A stretch of DNA of 64,000 bases from Rhizobacter sp. Root404. Lineage in GTDB: Bacteria; Pseudomonadota; Gammaproteobacteria; Burkholderiales; Burkholderiaceae_C. The position numbers and the translations under genes were made by a program. The stretch is taken from NCBI RefSeq assembly GCF_001425865.1, contig NZ_LMDS01000004.1:866718-930717 (forward strand), written 5' to 3'. The notes beneath the pieces are model-generated. The model was not told where the DNA came from. It ran no database searches and saw only the letters and a program-made list of their open reading frames with translations. Shown piece after piece: positions 55,341 through 64,000 of the stretch (its first letter is position 1; each line of letters begins with the position of its first letter).

Positions 55341-58300
55341 GTGCCGGACGCACCGACGACAGCCGACAACGCCCACACCTTTCTGAACGCCGACTCCGAA
55401 ACCGGTCGGCTGATCGCCGCGCACGACTGGGGTGCCACCGCGCTCGGCCCGATCGCCACCTGGCCGCAGAGCGTCAAGTCGACGGTCGCGCTGATCCTGC
55501 GCTCGCACGTGCCGATGGTGACGATGTGGGGCGACGACGGGGTGATGGTCTACAACGACGGCTACGCCGTCATCGCCGGCGGCCGCCATCCGGCACTGCT
55601 GGGTGCGCGTGTGCGCGAGGGCTGGCCCGAGGCGTCGGACTTTAACGACCAGGTGATGCGCGCCACGCTGGCCGGCGGCACGCTGGCCTATCGGGATCAG
55701 GAGTTCACGCTGTTCCGGCACGGCCGCGCCGAGCAGGTCTGGCTGGACCTCGACTATTCGCCGCTGTTCGACGAGGCCAACCGCGCCGTGGGCGCCATCG
55801 CCATCGTGCAGGAGACGACGCAGAAGGTGCAGGCCCAGCGCTGGCTGCAGGGGGAGCGGCAGCGGCTGCGCAGCATGTTCGAGCAGGCACCGGGCTTCAT
55901 GGCGATGCTGACCGGCCCGGAGCACCGCTTCGAACTCGCCAACCCGGGCTACCTCGAGCTGATCGGCCGGCGCGACGTGCTCGGCAGGACGGTGCTCGAA
56001 GCGTTGCCGGACGCCGTCGAGCAGGGCTACCTCGGCCTGTTGGACAAGGTCTTCCGCGAAGGCAAGGCCTATGCGGCACAGGGAGCCCTGTACACCGTGC
56101 AGGTCGATCCGGCGGCGCCCCCGGTGGGGCGCCATGTCGACTTCGTGCTGCAGCCGCTGTTCGGCAGCGGCAGCGAGGTCATCGGCATCTTCGTGCAGGG
56201 CTCGGACGTGTCGGCCCGCGTCGCGGCCGAGTCGGCGCAGCGCGCCGGCGAGGTGCGGCTGCGCGAGGGCGCGCTGCAGTTGCAGCGCGCGCAGGCGGCC
56301 GGCGGCGTCGGCGTGTTCAACGTCGACCTGGACGACAGCACGGTCTACGGCACGCCGGAGTTCTGCCGGATCTTCGGCCTGACGCCGCGCGAGCGCATTC
56401 CGGCGCAGGAGCTCGAGCGCCTGGTCCTGCCGGAGGACGTCCACCTGGTCTCGGACAGCGCACGCCGCCAGGCCGGCACCGCGCCGCTCGACGTCGAGTA
56501 CCGCATCCGCCGCGCCGACACCGGCGAGGAGCGCACGATCTCGCGCCGCGCCGAATACGGCTTCGACGCGCAGGGTCGCCGCAGGCACATGGCCGGCGTG
56601 GTGCAGGACGTGACGGAGCGCCGCCGCGTCCTGCGCGAACTGGAGCAGAGCGAGCGGCGCTTCCGCGCGCTCGCCCAGGCCATGCCCAACCAGGCCTGGC
56701 TCGCGCAGCCGGACGGCCTGCTCGACTGGTTCAACGACCAGGTCTATGCCTACAGCGGCGCCCCCCCCGGCGGTCTGGATGGCCACCGCTGGAGCGAGAT
56801 GGTGTTCTCGGCCGACCTGCCCCAGGCGCAGGCGCGCTGGGCGGCATCGCTGGCGTCGGGCGAGCCGTACGAGGTCGAGTTCCGGCTGCGCCGCGCCGAC
56901 GGCGAATACCGCTGGCACCTGGCGCGCGCGATCCCGGTGCGCGGCGAGGACGATCGGGTCATCCACTGGATCGGCACCAACACCGACATCCACGAACAGA
57001 AGACAGCCGAGGTCGAGCACGCCCTCGAACGCAACCGGCTCTGGTCGATGTCGCAGGACCTGCTGCTGGTGTGCGACTTCGAGGGCCGCATCACGGCGAT
57101 CAACCCGTCGTCGCAGCGCATGCTGGGCTGGACCGAGGACGACATGGTCGGCCACCTGCTGGCCGACTTCATCCACCCCGACGACCTGCGCAGTTCGCTC
57201 GACGAGGTCGGCAAGCTCGCCCAGGGCGAGACCACGCTGGCGTTCGAGAACCGCTATCGCGCCAAGGACGGCAGCTACCGGTTGCTCGACTGGACCGCCG
57301 TGCCCGATGCCGGCCGCATCCACGCGGTGGGGCGCGACATCACCGACGAGCGCGCGATCGCGCTCAACCAGGAGCGGATCTGGACGCTGTCCCCGGTGCT
57401 GAAGATCGTCGCCGCCGCCGACGGCCGGCTGTCGACCGCGAACCCGGCGTGGATCCAGGTCCTCGGCTGGTCGTTGGCGCAGACCGAGGGGCGCATGCTG
57501 CTCGATTTCGTCGTGACCGACGCCGTGTCCGCGGTGCGCGAGGCGCTGGTTCGGCTCGCCGCCGGCGAGCGCGTCGTCGAGCAGCAGTTCGCGATGAACG
57601 CCAGCGACGGCGGCGCACGGCAGATCGTCTGGACCATCGTCGGCGAGTCCGGCGTGCTGTACGGCTTCGGCCGCGACGTGACCGAACAGCGCGCCGCCGA
57701 GGACGCGCTGCGCCAGAGCCAGAAGATGGAGGCCGTGGGCCAGCTGACCGGCGGCATCGCGCACGACTTCAACAACCTGCTGCAGGGCATCACCGGCAGC
57801 CTGGACCTGGTGCAGAAGCGGATCGCGCAAGGCCGCCTCGACGAACTCGACCGCTTCGTGCGTGGCGCCGTCGGTTCGGCCAAGCGGGCCGCCGCCCTCA
57901 CCCACCGGCTGCTCGCGTTCTCGCGCCGCCAGCCGCTCGATCCGCGCGCGGTCCGCGCCAACCCGCTGGTCGCGTCGATGGAAGACCTGCTGCGCCGCAC
58001 GCTGGGCGAGCGCATCGAGCTCGAGCTCGTGCTGGCCGGCGGCCTGTGGCTGACGCGCTGCGACCCGAACCAGCTCGAAAGCGCGATCCTGAACCTGGCG
58101 ATCAACGCGCGCGACGCGATGCCCGACGGCGGCCGGCTGGTGATCGAGACCTGCAACGCGCACCTGGATTCGGCCTACGCCGCCCGGCAGCGCGACGTGC
58201 GGCCCGGCCAGTACGTCTGCATCTGCGTGACCGACACCGGCACCGGCATGAGCGCGGACACGGTGGCCAAGGCCTTCGAGCCGTTCTTCACCACGAAGCC

Positions 58301-58862
58301 GATCGGCCAGGGCACGGGCCTGGGGCTGTCGATGATCTACGGCTTCGCGCGCCAGTCGGAAGGCTACGCGAAGATCTACAGCGAGGTCGGCCACGGCACG
58401 ACGTTCAAGCTTTACCTGCCACGCCACCGCGGCGAGGCGCCGGACGACGAGCCGCTCGCCGAACTGACCGAGGCGCACGTCACGCTGCACGGCGAGACGG
58501 TGCTGGTGGTCGAGGACGAAGCGGTCGTGCGCGGCCTGATCGTCGAGGTGCTGGGCGACCTGGGCTACCGCGCGATCGAGGCGGCGGATGGCCCCGCGGG
58601 CCTGGAGCTGCTGCAGTCGCGCGCCCGCATCGATCTGCTGATCACCGACATCGGCCTGCCCGGGCTGAACGGCCGGCAGATCGCCGAGGCCGGCCGCCAG
58701 GTCCGCCCCGGCCTGAAGGTGCTGTTCATGACCGGCTATGCCGAGAATGCCGCGATCGCCTCCGGCTTCCTGGAACCGGGGATGTCGATGATCACCAAGC
58801 CGTTTGCGATGGAAGCGCTCGCGACCCGCATCCGCGAGATCATCGAGGCGCCGCCGGACTGA
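55341..58862 (+). CDS. Multi-PAS hybrid histidine kinase
   Basis: 1173 residues, start GTG 55341. It has no membrane segment. An N-terminal module of the DWGATALGPIATWPQSV type, with MWGDDGVMVYNDGYAVIAGG, is followed by about four PAS domains, each ending in a ...GxVQDVTER-like strand. Then come HisKA with the H-box GGIAHDFNNLLQGI, HATPase_c (NLAINARDAMPDGG, DTGTGM, GTGLGLSMIYGFARQS) and a receiver (LVVEDEAVVRGL, phospho-acceptor in LITDIGLPGLNG, ITKPFAM). PAS domains may sense redox, light or small molecules; no flavin or heme motif is clear. It lies 121 bases after xdhC and is probably a separate unit. Confidence 0.92.
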   Translation: MPDAPTTADNAHTFLNADSETGRLIAAHDWGATALGPIATWPQSVKSTVALILRSHVPMVTMWGDDGVMVYNDGYAVIAGGRHPALLGARVREGWPEASDFNDQVMRATLAGGTLAYRDQEFTLFRHGRAEQVWLDLDYSPLFDEANRAVGAIAIVQETTQKVQAQRWLQGERQRLRSMFEQAPGFMAMLTGPEHRFELANPGYLELIGRRDVLGRTVLEALPDAVEQGYLGLLDKVFREGKAYAAQGALYTVQVDPAAPPVGRHVDFVLQPLFGSGSEVIGIFVQGSDVSARVAAESAQRAGEVRLREGALQLQRAQAAGGVGVFNVDLDDSTVYGTPEFCRIFGLTPRERIPAQELERLVLPEDVHLVSDSARRQAGTAPLDVEYRIRRADTGEERTISRRAEYGFDAQGRRRHMAGVVQDVTERRRVLRELEQSERRFRALAQAMPNQAWLAQPDGLLDWFNDQVYAYSGAPPGGLDGHRWSEMVFSADLPQAQARWAASLASGEPYEVEFRLRRADGEYRWHLARAIPVRGEDDRVIHWIGTNTDIHEQKTAEVEHALERNRLWSMSQDLLLVCDFEGRITAINPSSQRMLGWTEDDMVGHLLADFIHPDDLRSSLDEVGKLAQGETTLAFENRYRAKDGSYRLLDWTAVPDAGRIHAVGRDITDERAIALNQERIWTLSPVLKIVAAADGRLSTANPAWIQVLGWSLAQTEGRMLLDFVVTDAVSAVREALVRLAAGERVVEQQFAMNASDGGARQIVWTIVGESGVLYGFGRDVTEQRAAEDALRQSQKMEAVGQLTGGIAHDFNNLLQGITGSLDLVQKRIAQGRLDELDRFVRGAVGSAKRAAALTHRLLAFSRRQPLDPRAVRANPLVASMEDLLRRTLGERIELELVLAGGLWLTRCDPNQLESAILNLAINARDAMPDGGRLVIETCNAHLDSAYAARQRDVRPGQYVCICVTDTGTGMSADTVAKAFEPFFTTKPIGQGTGLGLSMIYGFARQSEGYAKIYSEVGHGTTFKLYLPRHRGEAPDDEPLAELTEAHVTLHGETVLVVEDEAVVRGLIVEVLGDLGYRAIEAADGPAGLELLQSRARIDLLITDIGLPGLNGRQIAEAGRQVRPGLKVLFMTGYAENAAIASGFLEPGMSMITKPFAMEALATRIREIIEAPPD

Positions 58863-58865
58863 GGC

Positions 58866-60452
58866 CTACAGCTGCTCGACCGGCACGAACGGCGTCAGCA
58901 GCCATGACTTGATCCGCAGCCACGGCGTCGAGTCCGGCTCCTCGGTCAGGATGGTCTCCTTGTCGCCGTCGTTGCTGACCCACTCCAGCCCGTTGCCGGT
59001 GCCCCGCAGCCGCACCCGATAGGCGCTCAGCAGCCGGTCGATGTCGATCACCCGCAGCAGCTCCTTCGCCAGCGGCGGGCTGACGACGACCGCGCCGAGC
59101 TCGGTGTTGATGCTGGCCGAGCGCGGATCGAGGTTCATCGAGCCGATGAACAGCCCGGCGCGGTCGATCACCGCGAGCTTGGCGTGCAGCCGCCCGAGCG
59201 ACTGCCCGAACAGGAACGGCCGCTCGTTGCGCTTGACCCGCGACGAGCTCAGCTCGTACAGCTCCACGCCCATCTTCAGCAGTTCGACCCGGTGAGCCGC
59301 ATAGCCGATGTGCACGACCGGCTCGTCGGTCGAGGCGAGCGAGTTGGTCAGCACCGCCACCGACACGCCCTTCGCGCGCAGGTCCCGCATCATCTGCAGG
59401 CTCAGCTCGCCGGGCACGAAGTACGGCGACGACATCACCACCTCCTTCTTCGCGGCGCGGATCACCTCGAACAGGTTGTAGGTCACGCTGGTGTCCAGCG
59501 GCTCGCCGCCGACGCTGCCGTCGAAGGGCTTGTCGGGGTGGTCGGCGAACACGAAGGCCTCGCCCCAGATCAGGCCGAGGCGCCCGCCGTCGAGGTCGTC
59601 GGCGATCGGCCCGTAGCCGAGGATGTCGTTCGACGGCAGCGGGTCGGGCGGCGGCGTCTTGGCCGGGCCGGTCGCGTCCTCGAAGAAGGCGCGCAGCGCG
59701 GCGGGGTCGAGATCGGTCTTCGCGATCGCCTTCAGCGGGTAGACCGCCGCGCTGTTCCAGTAGCGGTCGAACTGGAACTGCAGCGGCGGAACGATCCAGC
59801 CGACCGTGAACGCGTCGACGTCGACGAAGTTCTGCGACATGCCGCGCAGGTAGTACTCGTTGGCGACGTTGCGCCCGCCGATCACCGCCATCGCGCCGTC
59901 GGCGATGAACAGCTTGTTGTGCATGCGGTGGTTGACGCGGTCCCACTCGTCGATCGAGGCCAGGAAGCGCCCGCCCTGGCCGCGGTCGCGCGCCCGCGCG
60001 AACGGGTTGAACAAGCGCACCTCGACGTTCTTGTGCGCGGCGAAGGCGAGCCAGTAGGTGTCCTGCCCGCCGGTGTAGAGGTCGTCGAGCAGCAGGCGCA
60101 CCCGCACGCCGCGCTCGGCCGCGTCGCGCAGCGCGCGCAGCAGCCAGCGACCGGTCTCGTCGTTCTCGAAGTGGTAGTACTGGACGTCGAGCGAGACCTC
60201 GGCCCGCTTCGCGAGCTGCACCCGGGTATCGAGCGAGAACAGCCCGAGCGGCATCAGCCGGAAGCCGGACAGCTCCGGCGCGGGCTGCGAGGTCTTGGCG
60301 ATGCGGCCGAGCGTGGTCGACGTGCTCAGCGGGATCGCCTCGCTGGCGATCGCGTCCCGGTCGACGGCCGGCAGCGTGGTGCAGGCGCCGAGGAAGGCCG
60401 ACGCCGCGAGCAGCGCCGCACCGACGAGGCGGCGCCATGAGAGTTCGGGCAT
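58866..60452 (-). CDS. Phospholipase D family lipoprotein (cardiolipin synthase-like)
   Basis: 528 residues from ATG 60452, with GGAG about ten bases upstream (an ATG at 60461 is an alternative). The signal peptide ends in the lipobox FLGAC, so it should be lipid-anchored. Two HKD motifs are intact: HRMHNKLFIADGAMAVIGGRN in the first half, split by a turn, and GRLHAKLAVIDRAGLFIGSMN in the second. It also shows DVQYYHFENDETGRWLL. Such proteins act on phospholipids, as cardiolipin synthase or hydrolase. A longer frame reading back through the Bug gene is rejected. Confidence 0.92.
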   Translation of the reverse strand: MPELSWRRLVGAALLAASAFLGACTTLPAVDRDAIASEAIPLSTSTTLGRIAKTSQPAPELSGFRLMPLGLFSLDTRVQLAKRAEVSLDVQYYHFENDETGRWLLRALRDAAERGVRVRLLLDDLYTGGQDTYWLAFAAHKNVEVRLFNPFARARDRGQGGRFLASIDEWDRVNHRMHNKLFIADGAMAVIGGRNVANEYYLRGMSQNFVDVDAFTVGWIVPPLQFQFDRYWNSAAVYPLKAIAKTDLDPAALRAFFEDATGPAKTPPPDPLPSNDILGYGPIADDLDGGRLGLIWGEAFVFADHPDKPFDGSVGGEPLDTSVTYNLFEVIRAAKKEVVMSSPYFVPGELSLQMMRDLRAKGVSVAVLTNSLASTDEPVVHIGYAAHRVELLKMGVELYELSSSRVKRNERPFLFGQSLGRLHAKLAVIDRAGLFIGSMNLDPRSASINTELGAVVVSPPLAKELLRVIDIDRLLSAYRVRLRGTGNGLEWVSNDGDKETILTEEPDSTPWLRIKSWLLTPFVPVEQL

Positions 60453-60541
60453 GCGGGGCATCTCCGTGAATCGTTCGCGAGGCGGCGATGTTGCCACGCG
60501 CGGCGAACGCGGGCGCGACCGCGCGGGCCGCACACCGCGCC

Positions 60542-61534
60542 TCAATCGGGCTTGACCTTCGCCCGCGCGATCACCGGCTTCCAGCGCTGCTGCTCCAGCG
60601 CGATGAACTTCGCGAAGTCGGCGGCGCTGCCGCCAACCGGGATTGCCGCGTCGGTGCTCAGGCGCTCCAGCGCCGCCGGTTCGTGCATCGCCTTCGCGCA
60701 GGCCGCCGCGAGCTTGTCCGCGGCGGGTTGCGCGAGGTTGGCCGGCGCGAGCATGCCGTACCACTGCGTCATCTCGAAGCCCGGGTAGCCCTGCTCGGCC
60801 ACGGTCGGCACGTCGGGCAGCTGCGGGATGCGCTGCGTGGTGCCGGTGGCGATGCAGCGCAGCTTGCCCGCCTTGATGAACTGCAGGATCGCCGGCGCGC
60901 CGACCGAGGCCGCCTGCAGGCGGCCGGCCAGCAGGTCGGTCAGCTGCGGGCCGGTGCCGCGGTACGGCACGTGCAGGATGAAGATGTTCGTCGCCATCTT
61001 CAGGTACTCCATCGCCAGGTGGCCGGCGCTGCCGTTGCCGGCCGAACCGTAGTTCAGCGCGCCCGGCTTGGCCTTGCACAGCGCGACGAACTCCTTCAGG
61101 TTTTTCGCCGGCACGTCGGGATGCACGACGTACAGGCTCGGCACCTTGGCCAGCAGCGAGATCGGCTTGAAGTCCTTGTTCGGGTCGTACGGCAGCTTGT
61201 CGAAGATGTACGGGTTCACCGCCAGTGTGCCGATGTGGCCGAGCACCAGCGTGTGCTGGTCGTCGGCGCGCGCGACCTCGGCCATCGCGACGTTGCCGGC
61301 ACCGCCGGGCTTGTTGTCGACGTACACGCTCTGCCCGAGCGACTTGGTCAGCTCGGCCGCGGCGGCCCGCGCGACGATCTCCGAGCTGCCGCCCGGTGCG
61401 AACGGCACGACGAAGCGGATCGGCTTGGTCGGCCACGCGGACTGCGCGTGCGAGGCGATCGGCAGGGACGTGGCGCCGACCGCGCCGAGCGACAGACGCA
61501 TCACGTCGCGACGATTGAGGTTCGAGAAGTCCAT
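60542..61534 (-). CDS. Bug-family (TctC-type) periplasmic solute receptor
   Basis: 330 residues. The signal is Tat-like (NRRDVMRLSLGAVG) and cut near SHAQS. The mature part is a Bug/TctC fold: WPTKPIRFVVPFAPGGSSEIVARA, VYVDNKPGGAGNVAMAEVA, GSAGNGSAGHLAMEYLK, VPYRGTGPQLTDLLAGRLQA. These receptors capture organic acids or amides for a TctAB-type carrier. No TctAB genes are nearby, as is common for the large Bug families in Burkholderiales. ATG 61534 with GGAAC upstream is the start. Its ligand is unknown. Confidence 0.94.
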   Translation of the reverse strand: MDFSNLNRRDVMRLSLGAVGATSLPIASHAQSAWPTKPIRFVVPFAPGGSSEIVARAAAAELTKSLGQSVYVDNKPGGAGNVAMAEVARADDQHTLVLGHIGTLAVNPYIFDKLPYDPNKDFKPISLLAKVPSLYVVHPDVPAKNLKEFVALCKAKPGALNYGSAGNGSAGHLAMEYLKMATNIFILHVPYRGTGPQLTDLLAGRLQAASVGAPAILQFIKAGKLRCIATGTTQRIPQLPDVPTVAEQGYPGFEMTQWYGMLAPANLAQPAADKLAAACAKAMHEPAALERLSTDAAIPVGGSAADFAKFIALEQQRWKPVIARAKVKPD

Positions 61535-61815
61535 GGGTGTTCCTTGACTGGCGGTGCAGCTGCGGATTGTGCCGCCGGCAACGTCAATGAATGTCAAACG
61601 GCGTGTCCGCGCAGCGCGACCCCCGAAACGCGCGTGACGCGCGCACAACGAGCGCTCCAACGCACTCGGCAAGTTTTCACGTCGCTCGGCGTGCGTGCGA
61701 CAGCGCCCCCCGAGTCGCGGGTGGTTCGCTGTTCGTCGCATCGGAATACTGCGATCGAAGTGTTCATCCCGGGCACTTCTTTCTCGCAGCAGATTTGTAT
61801 TCGAAGGAGGTCTTC
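61535..61815. promoter_or_regulatory. Divergent spacer between the Bug receptor and the PEP-CTERM gene
   Basis: 281 bases, the longest gap in the window. It ends with AAGGAGG (61804-61810) as an ideal ribosome binding site for the PEP-CTERM gene. A GCGCGTGACGCGCGC inverted repeat near 61630 is the only other symmetry seen. No clear sigma-70 or sigma-54 promoter. Confidence 0.4.
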
Positions 61816-62502
61816 ATGACCACAAAGATCGCGTCATCGATGCCCGTGCGCACGGCCCTGGTCTGCCTGGCGATGCTCGGTGCCGGCCAGACGATGGCCC
61901 AGACCCTCACCGGCAACGTGACGAACCGCGAAGGCAACGGCGGCTGGATCGCCGACATCACGTTCGCGACCGGTTCCTCGTCGGTGTACGGGGCGACCGG
62001 CGTCATCGCCTGCATCGAGCCGGGCGCGGACTTCCCGGCCCTGCCCTCGACCCACACCTACGATGTGGTCGACGCGGCCAGCGTCATCAACGCATCGGCC
62101 ACCTATGCCAACAAGGCCGACGCGCTGATGAACTGGGTGGTCGACCACTACTACACGCAAACGCTGGCGTGGAACATCGACGGCCAGGATTTCAACCAGG
62201 TGCTTTGGGAGATCACGCAGGACTTCACCGGCACCGCGTCGAGCATGGCCTTCAATACCGGCGCAGTGCAGAGCACCCGCACCGACTACGAGACCATGCT
62301 GTCCGAACTGAAGAGCGCGTACTCGTCGATCTCCGACACGTACCGGTCGAGCACGTTCCAGGTGCACTACCTGGTCGACCGCGACACCCGCTACCAGAAC
62401 ATGATCCTGGTCACCGCGGTGCCCGAACCGTCGACCTACCTGATGATGTTCGCGGGCGTGGGCGCACTGCTCGTCTGGCGCCGCCGCAGCGGCGCACGCT
62501 GA
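61816..62502 (+). CDS. Secreted PEP-CTERM sorting-signal protein
   Basis: 228 residues. Signal peptide cut at GQTMAQ, a 170-residue mature region rich in Ser/Thr/Tyr/Asn with no cysteine pair of note, and at the C-terminus VPEPSTYLMMFAGVGALLVW followed by RRR. This is the PEP-CTERM tripartite signal, cleaved by an exosortase and linked to exopolysaccharide and floc formation. Ideal Shine-Dalgarno AAGGAGG and a strong terminator suggest a single, well-expressed gene. The function of the mature domain is unknown. No exosortase gene is in the window. Confidence 0.93.
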   Translation: MTTKIASSMPVRTALVCLAMLGAGQTMAQTLTGNVTNREGNGGWIADITFATGSSSVYGATGVIACIEPGADFPALPSTHTYDVVDAASVINASATYANKADALMNWVVDHYYTQTLAWNIDGQDFNQVLWEITQDFTGTASSMAFNTGAVQSTRTDYETMLSELKSAYSSISDTYRSSTFQVHYLVDRDTRYQNMILVTAVPEPSTYLMMFAGVGALLVWRRRSGAR

Positions 62503-62512
62503 GCGTGACGAA

Positions 62513-62537
62513 GGCGCCCCGCGGGGCGCCTTTTTTT
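62513..62537 (+). terminator. Strong intrinsic terminator after the PEP-CTERM gene
   Basis: GGCGCCCCGCGGGGCGCC (62513-62530) is a fully symmetric GC stem followed by seven T (62531-62537), ten bases after the stop codon. Confidence 0.92.
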
Positions 62538-62542
62538 CACCC

Positions 62543-63844
62543 CTAAACGATCAGGATCGCCCTGAAGTCGTTGACGTTCGTGAACGTCGGCCCCGGCGCC
62601 ACCAGGTCGCCGAGCGGCTTGAAGAAGTTGTAGGCGTCGTTGCGGTCGAGCACCTCGGCCGCCTTGAGCCCGGCGGCGCGGGCACGGGCCAGCGTGCTGG
62701 GTGTGACGATCGCGCCGGCGTTGTCCTCGACACCGTCGATGCCGTCGGTGTCGGCGGCCAGCACATGCACATCGGGCTCGCCCTGCAGCGCGATCGCGCA
62801 GCCGAGCAGGAACTCGGTCGCGCGGCCGCCACGGCCGCCCTTGCTCCTGACCGTCACGGTCGTTTCGCCGCCCGACAGGATCACGCAGGGCTTCGCGAAC
62901 GGCTCGCCGTGGCGGGCCACGTAGCGCGCCAGCGCCGCGTGCACCTTGCCGACTTCGCGCGACTCGCCTTCCATCTCGTCGCTCAGCACATGCACGCCTA
63001 TTCCTGCTTGCCGCGCCAGCGCGGCGGCGGCGTCGAGCGACTGGCGCGGCGTCGCGATCATGTGGACCTGGTGACCTTCGAAGCGCGCGTCCCCCGGCTT
63101 CGGCGTCTCCAACGCGCCGCTCTCGAGCCCGGCCCGCGCTGTCGCCGGAATCTCGATGCCGTAGCGCGCGAGGATGCGCAGCGCATCGGCGCATGTCGTG
63201 CTGTCAGGCACCGTCGGGCCGCTGCCGATGACCTCGGGCGCATCGCCGGGCACGTCGCTGATCAGCAGCGTGACGACCTGGGCCGGCGCGCACATGGCCG
63301 CGAGCCGCCCGCCCTTGATCGCCGAGAGGTGCTTGCGCACGCAGTTCATCTCGTCGATCGCCGCGCCGCTCTTCAGCAGTGCCTTGTTGATCGCCTGCTT
63401 CTCCTCCAGCGTGATGCCGTCGGCCGGCATCGCCAGCAGCGACGAGGCGCCGCCGGACATCAGGCACAGCACCAGGTCGTCCTTGGTCAGGCCCCGAGTC
63501 AGTTCGGCGATGCGCTTCGCGGCGCGCCGCCCCGCGTCGTCGGGCACCGGGTGCGCGGCCTCGACCACTTCGATGCGGCCCGGCTGGGCCTTGTACGCCG
63601 GCGGCACGTAGTCGTAGCGCGTGACGACCAGGCCCGACATCGGCGCGCCCGCCGGCCACGCCGCGTCGACCGCCGCCGCCATGGCCCCACCCGCCTTGCC
63701 GGCGCCGAGCACCAGCGTGCGGCCCTTGGGCGGCGGCGGCAAGAACGCCGCAATGCCGGCACCGGGCACGGCCTGCGCGACCGCAGCGTTGAACAGCGCG
63801 AGCAGGAAGCCGCGGGGATCGGTGTGGGGCGAAGGCAGGCTCAT
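62543..63844 (-). CDS. ttuD: Glycerate 2-kinase (MOFRL family)
   Basis: 433 residues. An N-terminal DUF4147 domain (TLVLGAGKAGGAMAAAVD, LCLMSGGASSLLAMPADGIT, LLISDVPGDAPEVIGSGPTV) is followed by a C-terminal MOFRL domain with LAADTDGIDGVEDNAGAI. The enzyme phosphorylates glycerate to 2-phosphoglycerate; older literature calls it TtuD, a hydroxypyruvate reductase. It follows the tartronate semialdehyde reductase gene by 31 bases on the same strand, the order expected in the glyoxylate-to-glycerate pathway. Its 3' end is convergent with the terminator of the PEP-CTERM gene. Confidence 0.94.
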   Translation of the reverse strand: MSLPSPHTDPRGFLLALFNAAVAQAVPGAGIAAFLPPPPKGRTLVLGAGKAGGAMAAAVDAAWPAGAPMSGLVVTRYDYVPPAYKAQPGRIEVVEAAHPVPDDAGRRAAKRIAELTRGLTKDDLVLCLMSGGASSLLAMPADGITLEEKQAINKALLKSGAAIDEMNCVRKHLSAIKGGRLAAMCAPAQVVTLLISDVPGDAPEVIGSGPTVPDSTTCADALRILARYGIEIPATARAGLESGALETPKPGDARFEGHQVHMIATPRQSLDAAAALARQAGIGVHVLSDEMEGESREVGKVHAALARYVARHGEPFAKPCVILSGGETTVTVRSKGGRGGRATEFLLGCAIALQGEPDVHVLAADTDGIDGVEDNAGAIVTPSTLARARAAGLKAAEVLDRNDAYNFFKPLGDLVAPGPTFTNVNDFRAILIV

Positions 63845-63875
63845 GCCGCGATTATCCCGACCCGCGCGGCGGCGC

Positions 63876-64000
63876 TCATCGCGCCGGATCGGGCATCACC
63901 TTGTGCGCCGCCATCAGCTCCAGCGCCTGCACCAGCGCCGAGTGGTCCAGGTCCTGCCCGCCGTTGGCGGCACAGGCCTGCATCAGCTGCGCCGCGCCGG
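63876..64000 (-). CDS. glxR: Tartronate semialdehyde reductase, C-terminal end only
   Basis: Forty complete codons before the stop, running off the right edge. The visible sequence QLMQACAANGGQDLDHSALVQ and then LELMAAHKVM matches the C-terminus of GarR/GlxR (2-hydroxy-3-oxopropionate reductase), where a Cys-x-Ala-asn-Gly-Gly loop and DHSALV helix are conserved. It reduces tartronate semialdehyde to glycerate, the substrate of the next gene. The identification rests on a short stretch plus context. Confidence 0.75.
   Translation of the reverse strand, partial: GAAQLMQACAANGGQDLDHSALVQALELMAAHKVMPDPAR

Noticed and set aside
55071..58490. A 1139-residue open frame antisense to the PAS hybrid kinase
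   Set aside because: Same reason: it is explained by codon bias of the real kinase gene on the plus strand.
60453..61436. A fusion of a 325-residue N-terminal part to the phospholipase D lipoprotein
   Set aside because: The extra part is the Bug receptor gene read in the wrong frame. The lipoprotein has its own signal peptide and ribosome binding site.
61788..61806. A sigma-54-like GGGCAC...CTCGC promoter before the PEP-CTERM gene
   Set aside because: The spacing between the GG and GC elements is two bases too long and the -12 element is not TTGC.

Overview
The window reads as chromosomal DNA of a free-living, high-GC betaproteobacterium of the order Burkholderiales, most likely from the Rubrivivax/Leptothrix/Aquincola side. 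This is an inference from family content, not a database match. The pointers are a Bug-type solute receptor, DUF3460 and DUF1841 proteins, a second MurA-like enzyme, a Kdo hydroxylase, a bacteriophytochrome, a PEP-CTERM protein and very GC-rich third codon positions, which keep spurious antisense frames open almost everywhere. I see no rRNA, tRNA, CRISPR array, insertion sequence or prophage. Genes are tightly packed and no gap exceeds 300 bases.

Layout. (1) 1-7960: housekeeping and envelope genes: metG (5' cut by the window edge), a DUF1275 membrane protein, a beta-helix lipoprotein with a Pro-Ala repeat, Kdo hydroxylase, CYTH-CHAD, a BamE-like lipoprotein, DUF3460 and scpA. (2) 8089-15872: a light/redox signalling block: a bacteriophytochrome kinase, an Rcp1-like receiver, a REC-PAS-kinase-REC hybrid, and a facing membrane hybrid kinase with a LuxR-type regulator. 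(3) 15948-25747: MaoC hydratase, KefF/KefC, a coiled-coil membrane protein, a MurA paralogue, a Fur-family regulator coupled to a NiCoT-like metal transporter behind a perfect palindrome, RutE, DUF1841 and a GGDEF-EAL protein. (4) 25913-35122: a NarL-type two-component pair, then a chemotaxis operon (CheZ-like, cheY, cheA, mcp, cheW, mcp) lacking cheR/cheB/cheD. (5) 35185-41754: FtsX-type permease, DODA-type dioxygenase, acetyltransferase, a BMP-type binding protein, a small protein behind a probable Fur box, and a TerC protein. (6) 41804-55219: a purine salvage and catabolism cluster. (7) 55341-64000: a 1173-residue PAS hybrid kinase, a phospholipase-D lipoprotein, a Bug receptor, a PEP-CTERM protein, glycerate 2-kinase and the 3' end of tartronate semialdehyde reductase.

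How it fits together. In region 6 a BMP/ATPase/two-permease ABC importer should bring in nucleosides or purine bases. Adenine deaminase and guanine deaminase convert adenine to hypoxanthine and guanine to xanthine, and XdhABC oxidises these to urate. A LysR regulator sits between the two divergent arms. The glycerate genes at the right edge are the kind that take up glyoxylate carbon released by ureide breakdown, but the urate/allantoin enzymes themselves are not in view. An intrinsic-terminator-like hairpin 18 nt before the adenine deaminase start suggests that this last gene is set apart from the importer operon.

The items most worth a second look are the CheZ-like protein at the head of the chemotaxis operon, the phytochrome block, the two metal-type operators (21346 and 40581) with their target genes, the hairpin before the adenine deaminase gene, and a 16-residue micro-ORF with an ideal ribosome binding site in front of the MurA paralogue.
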